Below, in pieces: positions 7,865 to 15,941 of a stretch of DNA of 64,000 nucleotides. The stretch is from Picosynechococcus sp. PCC 7117 (lineage in GTDB: Bacteria > Cyanobacteriota > Cyanobacteriia > Cyanobacteriales > MRBY01). The stretch lies in assembly GCF_001693275.1 (NCBI RefSeq), contig NZ_CP016477.1, positions 62,001 through 126,000 of the forward strand. Direction: 5' to 3'. The stretch's first letter is position 1. Every line of letters begins with the position of its first letter. Below the pieces are notes generated by a model. It worked only from the letters and a program-made list of their open reading frames with translations. It was not told the origin of the DNA and searched no databases. Both the position numbers and the translations under genes were made by a program.

Positions 7865-9373
7865 ATGTTTTTTGATTGCTTTGGGAAGGTCGTTCGTTCT
7901 ACGGTGCTGGTATCTGGGGCCATGGTCAGTTTGGCGATCGCCCCCCTATCTCTCTGGGCTGAAACGGTAGAATTGCAACTGCTTCACCTCAATGATGTCT
8001 ATGAAATTACGCCCCTGGGTGGTGGGGCAACGGGGGGGCTGGCGCGGTTGGCGACCCTACGCAAGGAACTGCTCGCCGAAAATCCCCATACCTTCACCGT
8101 TTTAGCGGGGGATTTATTTAGTCCGTCGGCCTTGGGGACTGCGGTGGTGGATGGCGATCGCCTCGCAGGAAAACAAATTGTGGCGGTGATGAACCAAGTG
8201 GGCTTGGATCTTGCCACCTTCGGTAACCACGAATTTGACATCAGCGAATCCCAGTTCAAGCAACGCCTAGCAGAATCAGACTTCCAGTGGTTTTCGGGGA
8301 ATGTCCTGACGGCGGCGGGGGAACCCTGGGATAATGTACCTCCCTACGTGATTGAAACCATTTATGGTGAGGCGGGAACTCCGGTGCGGGTTGGTTTTGT
8401 GGGGGTGGTAATTCCGAGCAATCCCGTAGATTACGTCACCTACCTCGACCCCCTAGAACAGATGGAAACCCTCGTCGCAGAATTAGAGACACAAACGGAT
8501 ATTATTGTGGCGGTCACTCACCTGGCGATGCAGGATGACCATTACCTCGCTGAAAATATCCCGGAAATTGACCTGATCCTGGGGGGCCACGACCATGAAA
8601 ATATTCAACAGTGGCGTGGTGCGGATTTTACGCCGATTTTCAAGGCCGATGCCAATGCTCGCACGGTTTATCTCCACAATCTCAGCTACGACACAGAAAC
8701 GGAGCAGTTTACAATTCAATCACATTTGCAACCGATTACCGGGGCGATCGCCGCAGATCCAGAAACAGAACAGGAGGTTAATTATTGGCAGCAACTGGCC
8801 TTTGATGGTTTTCGGGCTGATGGTTTTGAACCAGAGCAAATCATTACCGAAAGTCCAATCGCCCTAGATGGTTTGGAAAGTTCCGTGCGCAACCAACCGA
8901 CGGCGTTAACGGACATCATTGCCCAGTCAATGTTAACGGCGACACCCGCTGCCGAATTAGCCATTTTTAATGGCGGCTCGATCCGTGTTGATGATGTGCT
9001 GCCTCCCGGCCCGTTGTCCCAGTATGATGTGATTCGGATTTTGCCCTTCGGGGGAAATTTAGCCACCGTTAAGATTAAGGGGGTAACTCTGGAACGAATT
9101 CTCAATCAGGGCGTGGCCAATCGCGGCACGGGGGGATATTTGCAAACGGCGGGGGTGACCTTTGTTCCGGAAAGTCAAACCTGGCAAATTGGCGATCGCC
9201 CTTTAGATCCCGAACGCATTTATCGGGTCGCAGCGACGGAATTTCTCATCTCCGGGCGGGAAACGGGCCTCGATTTCTTGACGCCTGAACATCCCGATGT
9301 GACTTTGCTCGAAACGGGAGAAGATGTGCGCTTTGCCTTCATTCAACAACTCCAGCAGCAATGGGCCGATTAG
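7865..9373 (+). CDS. Secreted 5'-nucleotidase/metallophosphatase (UshA-like)
   Basis: 502 residues. A signal peptide ends near residue 32 (LSLWAE), so it acts outside the cytoplasmic membrane. The N-terminal calcineurin-like domain shows HLNDVYE (Asp44), GDLFSP (Asp82), GNHEFD (Asn120-His121) and GGHDHE. The C-terminal 5'-nucleotidase domain shows NQPTALTDIIAQ, FNGGSIRVD and ILPFGGNLATVKIKG. Family members hydrolyse nucleotides to scavenge phosphate and nucleosides; specificity cannot be read here. The usual NGGGIR is NGGSIR. ATG at 7865; no strong ribosome-binding site is seen, and an internal ATG at residue 20 is an alternative but would shorten the signal. Confidence 0.88.
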   Translation: MFFDCFGKVVRSTVLVSGAMVSLAIAPLSLWAETVELQLLHLNDVYEITPLGGGATGGLARLATLRKELLAENPHTFTVLAGDLFSPSALGTAVVDGDRLAGKQIVAVMNQVGLDLATFGNHEFDISESQFKQRLAESDFQWFSGNVLTAAGEPWDNVPPYVIETIYGEAGTPVRVGFVGVVIPSNPVDYVTYLDPLEQMETLVAELETQTDIIVAVTHLAMQDDHYLAENIPEIDLILGGHDHENIQQWRGADFTPIFKADANARTVYLHNLSYDTETEQFTIQSHLQPITGAIAADPETEQEVNYWQQLAFDGFRADGFEPEQIITESPIALDGLESSVRNQPTALTDIIAQSMLTATPAAELAIFNGGSIRVDDVLPPGPLSQYDVIRILPFGGNLATVKIKGVTLERILNQGVANRGTGGYLQTAGVTFVPESQTWQIGDRPLDPERIYRVAATEFLISGRETGLDFLTPEHPDVTLLETGEDVRFAFIQQLQQQWAD

Positions 9374-9412
9374 AACTTTCCCTTAGCCCCTCCAGCGGTG
9401 GGGAACAAGAAG

Positions 9413-9431
9413 TCTCCCTTCATAAGGGAGA
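9413..9431. terminator. Hairpin between convergent genes
   Basis: Perfect 8-bp stem TCTCCCTT (9413-9420) and AAGGGAGA (9424-9431) with a CAT loop, between the convergent nucleotidase and CRR7-like genes. No long T run follows on either strand. It could be a bidirectional terminator or a copy of a small dispersed repeat of the kind common in cyanobacteria. Confidence 0.4.
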
Positions 9432-9459
9432 TTTAGAGGGATGTGGGGATGTGGATACC

Positions 9460-9714
9460 CTATTTTTCAAAGCGCACCGCATACCACTGCAAAAAACCCT
9501 CCTCGATTTCCAGTTCGCAATAATCTGCGAGGAGTTGATCAATTTGCTCAGCTTGGGAGGGGAGTTTGGCCAAATCGGCGGGCAATAGATCCGGCTGGGT
9601 ACTGAGGAGCGTTTCAAAAAAGGTGCGGATCTCGTCGGGCTCCATCAATTGTTCTGGGTGGTCGTGGCGCAACACCACATAACCATCCACTTGGTACATA
9701 ATCGGATCTGCCAT
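9460..9714 (-). CDS. CRR7-like protein (NDH-1 assembly family)
   Basis: 84 residues from the ATG at 9714, with AAGG about six bases upstream; a longer start at 9774 would overlap selO on the other strand. The pattern [13 protein letters not shown], a central [10 protein letters not shown] and the ending [19 protein letters not shown] resembles the Chlororespiratory Reduction 7 family (DUF3571), needed in plants for the chloroplast NDH complex. In cyanobacteria a role in NDH-1 assembly or stability is plausible but inferred. The assignment is from memory of the family pattern. Confidence 0.68.
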   Translation of the reverse strand: MADPIMYQVDGYVVLRHDHPEQLMEPDEIRTFFETLLSTQPDLLPADLAKLPSQAEQIDQLLADYCELEIEEGFLQWYAVRFEK

Positions 9715-9751
9715 AATATGCCTTAATGCTTTTTGGTTTAATTGTACGCCC

Positions 9752-11182
9752 ATGGCCCCCATCAGTGAGCTCACCCAAAATCCCCTCGTTTGTCTGCCCT
9801 ATGAACAGGTCTTTGCAAGCCTAGGCGATCGCTTTTCTGATGAAGTAACAGCGGCAGATTTTCCCCACCATGAGCTACGCTTCCGCAATGACGCCGTTTT
9901 AGAAAAATTGGGCCTCGAACCGAAACAAGTAGACGATCAAGATTTTCTCGAAGCGTTCGGTCAGTTCCAAGCGCCCCATCCCTTGCGGGCCATGTGTTAC
10001 CACGGCTATCAATTCGGTCAGTACAATCCCCAGTTAGGGGACGGACGGGGTTTTCTCTACGGGCAGGTGCGCGCCCAGGATGGCTTACTCTACGATCTCG
10101 GTACGAAAGGTTCTGGTCAAACTCCCTATTCCCGCAATGGTGATGGTCGCCTAACCCTCAAAGGTGGTGTTCGGGAAGTTTTGGCGGCAGAGGCATTACA
10201 CCAACTAGGCGTGAATACTTCCCGCTGTCTAAGCCTGATCGAAACAGGGGAATCCCTCTGGCGGGGGGACGAGCCTTCTCCCACTCGGTCTTCGGTGATG
10301 GTCAGGTTCCAGCGATCGCATATTCGGTTTGGCACCTTTGAGCGGCTCTATTATCTACAACGGCGGGACTTATTACAGCGACTCCTCGACCATGTGGTGG
10401 AACATTACTACGGCGAGTATGTTGGGGATGAGGATGCCTACGCCCTGTTCTACGCTGATTTGGTGAAGCGGGTGGCACGATTAGCGGCTCAGTGGATGGC
10501 GGCGGGCTTTTGCCACGGGGTTTTGAATACGGACAATATGGCAATTACGGGGGAAAGCTTTGATTATGGCCCCTATGCGTTTATTCCCAGCTATGACCGC
10601 AAGTTTACGGCGGCTTACTTCGACTACAGTGGTCGCTATAGCTACGGCAACCAACCAATGATCTGCCGCCTGAATTTAGAAATGTTGCAAATGCCCCTGG
10701 CGCTGGTGATGGATAAGCGGGATTTGGCGACGGGCCTCGTGAATTATGAAATCGAATATGAGCAAACCTATCGCCAGTTAATGCTCGAAAAATTGGGGCT
10801 GCAAGATTTGCCGGAAGATCTAGGGGCCGATCTGTTTGCCGCAACCCTGGCACTGTTGGAGGAAACCCAAACGGGCTACCACGACTTTTTCTATCAATTA
10901 GCGACCCAGTTTAATTACGCTTGGCGATCGCATTCCAGCACCATTTTGGAAAATAGTGATTTGTCAGGGCCGCTCTTTGAACAATGGCAAGGACTTTACC
11001 AGCGGGCTTTACAAGAAATCCCTGAACCTGAGTTGGCACAAATTGGCGATCGCCTGACCTCCCAAAACCCCAAAACAGCTTTGCTGCGTCCGGTGATTGA
11101 ATCTATTTGGGAACCGATCACCACAGAAAATAACTGGCAACCCTTTTATGATCTGCTTACTGCAATTCAGCAACGTCAATAA
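9752..11182 (+). CDS. selO: SelO protein adenylyltransferase (YdiU/UPF0061)
   Basis: 476 residues, normal length. SelO is a pseudokinase-fold enzyme that transfers AMP to protein hydroxyls and takes part in redox control. Typical blocks are present: GDGRGFLYG near residue 97, the ATP-site segment [15 protein letters not shown] (119-133), [11 protein letters not shown], and the metal-binding [14 protein letters not shown] with FDYGPYAF further on. The ATG at 9752 gives the full N-terminus ([15 protein letters not shown]). No selenocysteine is expected, as in most bacterial members. It is divergent from the CRR7-like gene, with only 37 bases between the two starts. Confidence 0.93.
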   Translation: MAPISELTQNPLVCLPYEQVFASLGDRFSDEVTAADFPHHELRFRNDAVLEKLGLEPKQVDDQDFLEAFGQFQAPHPLRAMCYHGYQFGQYNPQLGDGRGFLYGQVRAQDGLLYDLGTKGSGQTPYSRNGDGRLTLKGGVREVLAAEALHQLGVNTSRCLSLIETGESLWRGDEPSPTRSSVMVRFQRSHIRFGTFERLYYLQRRDLLQRLLDHVVEHYYGEYVGDEDAYALFYADLVKRVARLAAQWMAAGFCHGVLNTDNMAITGESFDYGPYAFIPSYDRKFTAAYFDYSGRYSYGNQPMICRLNLEMLQMPLALVMDKRDLATGLVNYEIEYEQTYRQLMLEKLGLQDLPEDLGADLFAATLALLEETQTGYHDFFYQLATQFNYAWRSHSSTILENSDLSGPLFEQWQGLYQRALQEIPEPELAQIGDRLTSQNPKTALLRPVIESIWEPITTENNWQPFYDLLTAIQQRQ

Positions 11183-11188
11183 AATTCC

Positions 11189-11431
11189 TCAAGTAAAGCG
11201 ACGTTGGAAGCGGCGATCGCGACGGGTACCTTTTTTTTGATTGCAGTTTAAACATAGCGTTTGCAGATTGCTAATGTCGTTACTGCCACCTTTGGCTAGG
11301 GGAATAATGTGGTCAATGCTGAGTTGGGTTTCGTGATGTCGTGAACCGCAACATTGACATTGATAATTATCCCGTTGGTAAACGTATTTTCGGACAGAAT
11401 CGGGAATTGGAAGACGCGGTGTTTTAGCCAT
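11189..11431 (-). CDS. HNH endonuclease-like protein
   Basis: 80 residues: an HNH/beta-beta-alpha metal fold with a paired-Cys zinc site (Cys25/Cys28 and Cys60/Cys63) and the motif Asp40-His41, Asn55, Asn64 ([12 protein letters not shown], then [14 protein letters not shown]). It is the last gene of the GTPase-KGK operon: its ATG overlaps the TAA of the preceding KGK gene by one base (TAATG), which implies translational coupling. Free-standing small HNH proteins of this type are common in cyanobacteria and their targets are unknown. It could nick or cut DNA; activity is inferred from motif only. A HIP1 site lies in its 3' part, unlike the KGK genes. Confidence 0.87.
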   Translation of the reverse strand: MAKTPRLPIPDSVRKYVYQRDNYQCQCCGSRHHETQLSIDHIIPLAKGGSNDISNLQTLCLNCNQKKGTRRDRRFQRRFT

Positions 11432-11826
11432 TAAATTGATTCTTCCTCTGATTTTTTTGTGATTTCCTGACGAATGTCATCCAGAGGAGATTCAGGAATA
11501 AAATTTTTGCTGTCTTCTGAAGCTTCGACAATTAAGCGAAACCGGATTTTTTTGTTTTTCCAAACTAATTCACTATGTTCTGCGATTAAGCTTTTGATTT
11601 CATAAACAATTGAATTGTCCGTAGAATTTTTGATTTTCTGTAATTCAATAGATTCATTACTAAAAACATTATCGATCTCGTTTTCAATAGCAGATAATGA
11701 TTCCGTGCAAATTTCATCAATAATATTCAAAAAAGTGCTGCTCTTCATGATGTCAGCTTCGGAGTTAATCTCAAAGACTGTGTTCTCTCCAAAGACATTT
11801 TCAATTGCATCAAAATTTTCAGACAT
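11431..11826 (-). CDS. KGK-type small protein, copy 4 (degenerate motif)
   Basis: 131 residues, acidic, AT-rich coding. It shares with the three genes upstream the C-terminal block: a basic strand ([14 protein letters not shown]), then an acidic linker and [10 protein letters not shown]. The motif that gives the KGK family its name is KNK here. The N-terminal half is an isoleucine/glutamate-rich predicted helix region. Its stop overlaps the HNH start, and its start lies eight bases after the previous copy. Function unknown; the KGK family (PF08872, from memory) is described mainly from cyanobacteria. Confidence 0.75.
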   Translation of the reverse strand: MSENFDAIENVFGENTVFEINSEADIMKSSTFLNIIDEICTESLSAIENEIDNVFSNESIELQKIKNSTDNSIVYEIKSLIAEHSELVWKNKKIRFRLIVEASEDSKNFIPESPLDDIRQEITKKSEEESI

Positions 11827-11834
11827 AGTGAGTT

Positions 11835-12191
11835 TTACGGTTCGGATATAGATTGACGAATATCATCTAAGGGAGATTCTGCATTCCCCCTTTCCGTGGC
11901 ATTGGGAATAAATTCAAGAGAAATTTTAATTTTAACTTTTCCCTTTTTCCAACCAGAGCCAGCCACATCTAATATTTCAGCTTCGTAGCCATCAGTAAAC
12001 CATTGCTGATAAGGGATATAATGTTCTTTTTCCCAGTCATTTGGAGAAAATCCCAACAGTTTAGATTTGAGTGCTTTGAGAAAGTCGCCAACTTTAGCCA
12101 TCGGCTGATTCATAAAAGATACTTTTACTGGTTCGAGAAAATGAATAACCGATGATTCTTGTGTGAGTAACTTTTTTTGAGTAGGTGACAT
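11835..12191 (-). CDS. KGK-domain small protein, copy 3
   Basis: 118 residues. This is the only one of the four copies with a literal KGK (GSGWKKGKVKIKISLEF), followed by the shared tail [10 protein letters not shown]. Its N-terminal half differs from the others (QPMAKVGDFLKALKSKLLGF). The start ATG lies three bases after the preceding stop; an internal ATG at residue 27 is possible. It is translated as part of the minus-strand operon. Molecular role unknown. Confidence 0.78.
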   Translation of the reverse strand: MSPTQKKLLTQESSVIHFLEPVKVSFMNQPMAKVGDFLKALKSKLLGFSPNDWEKEHYIPYQQWFTDGYEAEILDVAGSGWKKGKVKIKISLEFIPNATERGNAESPLDDIRQSISEP

Positions 12192-12194
12192 AGT

Positions 12195-12563
12195 TTAATC
12201 TTCGGTTTTTTCTTGAATTGACTGGCGGATATCATCGAGTGGTGACTCTGGTTCTTGAATTTCAGGCTGGATCAGACAGGCTTCAAGAGAGGTTTTGAAT
12301 TTTATCTGCATTTTTTGCCATCCTTCAGTTTTTCCAGGTTGAAGAATGTCAACTTCAAAAATCACACCTTCTTGCAATGAGTCTCTTAGATATTTAATGG
12401 ATTTATTACAAGCTTGGTCTTTGATTTTTTGATGACTCTGGTGTGAGCAAATCCGAAGGATTTCCATAAATTCGGAAGCTCTTCTGAGAAAACTATTGGA
12501 GCCAAAATCAATTACGTCTTCTGAGTCAAGAATATCGTGAATAGGCTGAAAATTACTTTCCAT
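12195..12563 (-). CDS. KGK-type small protein, copy 2 (degenerate motif)
   Basis: 122 residues from the ATG at 12563, one base after the stop of the preceding gene; GAGGA inside the end of that gene serves as its ribosome-binding site. A longer frame from 12605 would overlap the neighbour and is unlikely. N-terminus ESNFQPIHDILDSEDVIDFG aligns with copy 1 (NKFQPIEKVLQADAVIDC). The motif region is GWQKMQIKFKTSLEA, so KGK is replaced by KMQ, followed by [11 protein letters not shown]. Function unknown. Confidence 0.77.
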   Translation of the reverse strand: MESNFQPIHDILDSEDVIDFGSNSFLRRASEFMEILRICSHQSHQKIKDQACNKSIKYLRDSLQEGVIFEVDILQPGKTEGWQKMQIKFKTSLEACLIQPEIQEPESPLDDIRQSIQEKTED

Positions 12564-12564
12564 T

Positions 12565-12966
12565 TTAGAATTCCTCAGAATTATTGATTGATTGCCGAAT
12601 GTCATCTAGTGGTGAAGCTTCTGCAAAATCAGAGTTTTGAGATGAATCTTCCAATTCGATTTCCATGACGACTCGAAAACGAAGTTTTGCTTTCTGCCAT
12701 CCACCACCGGAAGGGTCTAGTGTCTTACACTTTATACCCTCTTCAATAAACTCTTTGATAAACTGGTCATTAGAAGTATCTTTTGAGAAGACAACACCTT
12801 TATGCTGAAAGTATAAGATCAACTTAGAAGCCAAAACTTCTCTGAGAATTTGATCGATGTATTGAGTCAACTTTTGTAGAGTATAAACATTTCCTTCGTG
12901 ATTACAATCAATTACTGCGTCCGCTTGAAGAACTTTTTCTATTGGTTGAAATTTATTGTTTTTCAT
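12565..12966 (-). CDS. KGK-type small protein, copy 1 (degenerate motif)
   Basis: 133 residues, first of the four tandem copies, 83 bases downstream of the dynamin-like gene. It has the full family layout: FQPIEKVLQADAVIDC start, a helical middle (QKLTQYIDQILREVLASK), an EEGIKCKTLDPSGGGWQKAKLRFRV-type motif strand, an acidic spacer and [14 protein letters not shown] reads KAK. The ATG at 12966 has no strong Shine-Dalgarno. The spacing to the GTPase allows either read-through or a separate promoter. Confidence 0.78.
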   Translation of the reverse strand: MKNNKFQPIEKVLQADAVIDCNHEGNVYTLQKLTQYIDQILREVLASKLILYFQHKGVVFSKDTSNDQFIKEFIEEGIKCKTLDPSGGGWQKAKLRFRVVMEIELEDSSQNSDFAEASPLDDIRQSINNSEEF

Positions 12967-13049
12967 GTCAACTATTTGCCAAAGGTTATCGAAATTTATG
13001 TTTTATATCGTTTCTCAATAATAGTGTTTTGCCTTGACTTAAAGAGAAA

Positions 13050-15476
13050 TTATTCATTGTCTAAATTTTTATTGATGATTCCTTGAGAAATGTTCAAGTC
13101 TGATTCAAGGATGATCGGCAATTGTCGCTCATAGACCTGCATTTCCTGAAGGCATTGATTAATTGTTGTCGCAGCTTGATTATAGACCTCAATTTTATGT
13201 TTATATTCTTGTCGTAACTGAAGATTTCGAGCAATTTTTTCACGGGCTTCCTCTTCTAGAGTTTGTTCCAAATAACGCCGAGCTAGATTATATTGCTCTA
13301 AAATAAACTCTGATTGTTGTGCTGCCATTGGTGACAACTGAGTTTTTAGAGTTTGGTTGATCGTCTGTCGAAAGTTTTGACGAATGGTAGCGTTAACCTT
13401 GGGTTCAAAATCTAGCTTTAAAAGTTGACGAATCGCGGGTTCTGCTTCCACCATACTTTCACAATCATAGGCCTGAGAAGTCTGCTGGAGAGTTTGTCGA
13501 AATTGATAAATCGAAAAAGTTCCTTCATCATAAAATCTTGGACTTTCTCGCACATAGCGATCGCATTCTGTTCTCGCTTCACTTTGGAGTGCATAAATCA
13601 GTTGACCTTCGAGAGTTGAAATGGATTGTTCAAGACCTCCATCGTTTCCTAATAAACGATATAGTTTTCGATAATAATCAGATTGTTGAATGCGCTTCAC
13701 TAAGCGTTGACAAAAATTGTGGATGAGAATGTCTGAAAATTCGATCAAAACATCTTCTAACTCATTTGCCAAATAATACAAAGCCTCTACTAAAATTGCA
13801 ATTAGAGGTGCGGTTGCGTTGCGGGGATGTGAAAAAGTGGCTTGACTGTAAGCATTTTTGACAGAAAAAGTTTGCAGCAATTCATCTAAACGACTGACCA
13901 TTTTTGCTTTAAGGGCCTGAAAATCCTCTTCAAAGGAAAAATCTTGGTTGATGATGATATTGTTGACTTCTTCAGTAATATGTTTTTGAAATTGAATACC
14001 GACCTCTTGTAATTCTTGGTTGAGGCGAGTTAACTCTTGAGCTTTCATCGCTTCGATCTCGTGGGGCTGGCTTTCTAACTCTCGATATTCAGAAAGTAAA
14101 TGTTTCCGTAAAGCAATACATAAAGGCTGAAGATCATCTGCTAACGCAGCGAATAATTGTGGCCGTTTTTCTTCTTTAAGGTAGCAGGTAATACCTTGGC
14201 GAAATTCTTCGATACCACTGTCTTTAACAAGTTGTTCAATTAACGGTCTACCCCATTCACTTAAAATGCGGACGTAGTTTTCATTAGGAGTTTCATAACT
14301 GTTGACAGAAACTTTAAACGGCGTCCGTGTTAATTTGCCAGAGTTGGCACAATAATTGTTGAATTCACTTACGAATTGAGGCGTTTCTTCTTCGCCACCA
14401 AGATTTTTAACACTGTCCGCAAAAATACTATCAATACCAAAGCGATCGCCGCTGGCACTATCTTTAACTTGACTACCAAAAAAACCTAACAAACCACTTG
14501 TTTTGTAAATTCTTTCATCCCTTTGAAACTGACTTTGGATCAAACTATCAAGCCGTTGCCGTAGTTGCGTATTGTACCAAGTTTGATCGATACGATTAAA
14601 AACATAAAAAACACGGTCGCGAATGCCTAAGTTTGTACGCATTTTTTCCAGTAATTCTGTTTCTTCACTGGTCATATCCCCTTCCGAAGCGGGTTTGAGG
14701 ACGCAGATTACCGCTGAAGTATCTGGATGAATAATTTTGTCATAGGTTAACTGGGCATCCCGTTTAACTGGAGCATCGATCCCTGGCATATCGACCAAAA
14801 CATTACCATCCTCTAGCAATGGATGATGGCAATAATATTGCAATTTTTTCAAAACAGCGCTGTTACTACCCCGTCGTGCAAAATTTGCTGCTTCCGTTAG
14901 ATTGGCAAAATTAAACTGCTCCATGGAATAAGTAGAATTTTGGCTAGGATGAATCCGCTCTTGATTGTGAAGATAGCCTTCGAGTAAAAGAAAAAGAGCT
15001 TTGGCTGTTTTGGCTTTGTCGGACTTGTTTTCACCCCCTTCCTCTTGCAAAATTTGTTGGCAATTATCTTGAAGGACAACAAGTTGTTGCTGGTCATCTA
15101 AAGTCTCAATTTTTAATGCGAGTCGTTGACAAAGTTGGTAGAGCTGCCCCTGAATTTCTTCGGTACTTAAAAAAGTCAGTACTACTCGCTCCTGATCTGG
15201 GGCCGCATATTCGATGTAACATTGGGTGCCTGTGGCATGGCCTTCGGCGCTGTAAAGTAGCTCCCGTTCGAGTAAGGCATTGATCAACATAGACTTACCC
15301 GCACTAAAAGCCCCAGCAAAGACAATTTCAAACTTTGGAGAGGTGGCCTTTTCGAGGGATGTGGCGATCGCTGTTGTATCCTGCTGGAAATGAAGTGTTG
15401 GTTCTTGCTGCCATAAATCGAGGAGTGCATTGACATTGGTGGTCAGGGATTGACAGGCAGGGATTAACTCGGACAT
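13050..15476 (-). CDS. Dynamin-like large GTPase
   Basis: 808 residues. The N-terminal GTPase domain has G1 GAFSAGKS (55-62), a G2 Thr in GHATGT (79-84), G3 DMPG (229-232) and G4 NRID (294-297). This is the bacterial dynamin pattern, with a large insert between G2 and G3. The rest is long and helical (for example the Glu/Gln-rich 455-500 region and the C-terminal 730-790 region), fitting a stalk/trunk. A hydrophobic patch near residues 560-580 (APLIAILVEALYYLANEL) may contact membrane. Bacterial dynamins remodel or protect membranes, and some act in phage defence. Its operon partners (four KGK proteins and HNH) are unusual. Confidence 0.9.
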   Translation of the reverse strand: MSELIPACQSLTTNVNALLDLWQQEPTLHFQQDTTAIATSLEKATSPKFEIVFAGAFSAGKSMLINALLERELLYSAEGHATGTQCYIEYAAPDQERVVLTFLSTEEIQGQLYQLCQRLALKIETLDDQQQLVVLQDNCQQILQEEGGENKSDKAKTAKALFLLLEGYLHNQERIHPSQNSTYSMEQFNFANLTEAANFARRGSNSAVLKKLQYYCHHPLLEDGNVLVDMPGIDAPVKRDAQLTYDKIIHPDTSAVICVLKPASEGDMTSEETELLEKMRTNLGIRDRVFYVFNRIDQTWYNTQLRQRLDSLIQSQFQRDERIYKTSGLLGFFGSQVKDSASGDRFGIDSIFADSVKNLGGEEETPQFVSEFNNYCANSGKLTRTPFKVSVNSYETPNENYVRILSEWGRPLIEQLVKDSGIEEFRQGITCYLKEEKRPQLFAALADDLQPLCIALRKHLLSEYRELESQPHEIEAMKAQELTRLNQELQEVGIQFQKHITEEVNNIIINQDFSFEEDFQALKAKMVSRLDELLQTFSVKNAYSQATFSHPRNATAPLIAILVEALYYLANELEDVLIEFSDILIHNFCQRLVKRIQQSDYYRKLYRLLGNDGGLEQSISTLEGQLIYALQSEARTECDRYVRESPRFYDEGTFSIYQFRQTLQQTSQAYDCESMVEAEPAIRQLLKLDFEPKVNATIRQNFRQTINQTLKTQLSPMAAQQSEFILEQYNLARRYLEQTLEEEAREKIARNLQLRQEYKHKIEVYNQAATTINQCLQEMQVYERQLPIILESDLNISQGIINKNLDNE

Positions 15477-15487
15477 TGATAACTGAG

Positions 15488-15516
15488 TTTGATAGGATAT
15501 CTCTCAATCTATCAAA
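15488..15516. promoter_or_regulatory. Inverted repeat upstream of the GTPase operon
   Basis: Perfect 8-bp arms TTTGATAG (15488-15495) and CTATCAAA (15509-15516), 13 bases apart, ending 12 bases before the GTPase start. It could be an operator or an RNA hairpin in the leader. No known regulator is recognised. Confidence 0.4.
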
Positions 15517-15759
15517 AGAATTTAAAAAAATGCCGATGCACTCGAAAATATATGACAAAATGAATTTCTGCTTGGTACCCGGAGCATAAATATCAGGCGA
15601 TCGCTTCGAAAAAGATAGGAAAATTAATTTTTTTGAACCAATGCAACTATTATTTAGCTGACATAAAACTGGTAATTGCTTGAGGACTTGCTGATAGTGA
15701 TTTGTCGGATAATAGTATTAAAGTACGAAGTCAAACAATTGATCACAGGAGAAATTCCG
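15517..15759. other. AT-rich divergent intergenic region
   Basis: Lies between the divergent GTPase operon and the small PCP-reductase-like gene. It contains one HIP1 site (about 15597) and no convincing ORF; it should hold promoters for both sides. Confidence 0.4.
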
Positions 15760-15939
15760 ATGGAATGGACAGATGAAGCTAAAGAACTCTTTAAAAAAAT
15801 CCCCTTTTTTGTGCGGCCCTTTGCTAAAAAGAAAATTGAAAAACTTGCCGAAGAAATGGGGGCAAAAATCATCGATAAGGAGATTTATATCCAGGCTAAA
15901 GCTCAATTTAATGACCCCAAAAAATCGGGGGAAACCTAA
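15760..15939 (+). CDS. PCP-reductase-domain small protein
   Basis: 59 residues from the ATG at 15760, with AGGAGA eight bases upstream; an upstream ATG at 15676 is not supported. The sequence WTDEAKELFKKIPFF, VRPFAKKKIEKLAEE, GAKIIDKEIYIQAKA matches the PCP_red domain (PF08369), otherwise the C-terminal piece of the ChlB/BchB subunit of light-independent protochlorophyllide reductase. Free-standing copies occur in cyanobacteria, with unknown role. It converges on lpxB with only two bases between them. Confidence 0.82.
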   Translation: MEWTDEAKELFKKIPFFVRPFAKKKIEKLAEEMGAKIIDKEIYIQAKAQFNDPKKSGET

Positions 15940-15941
15940 TT

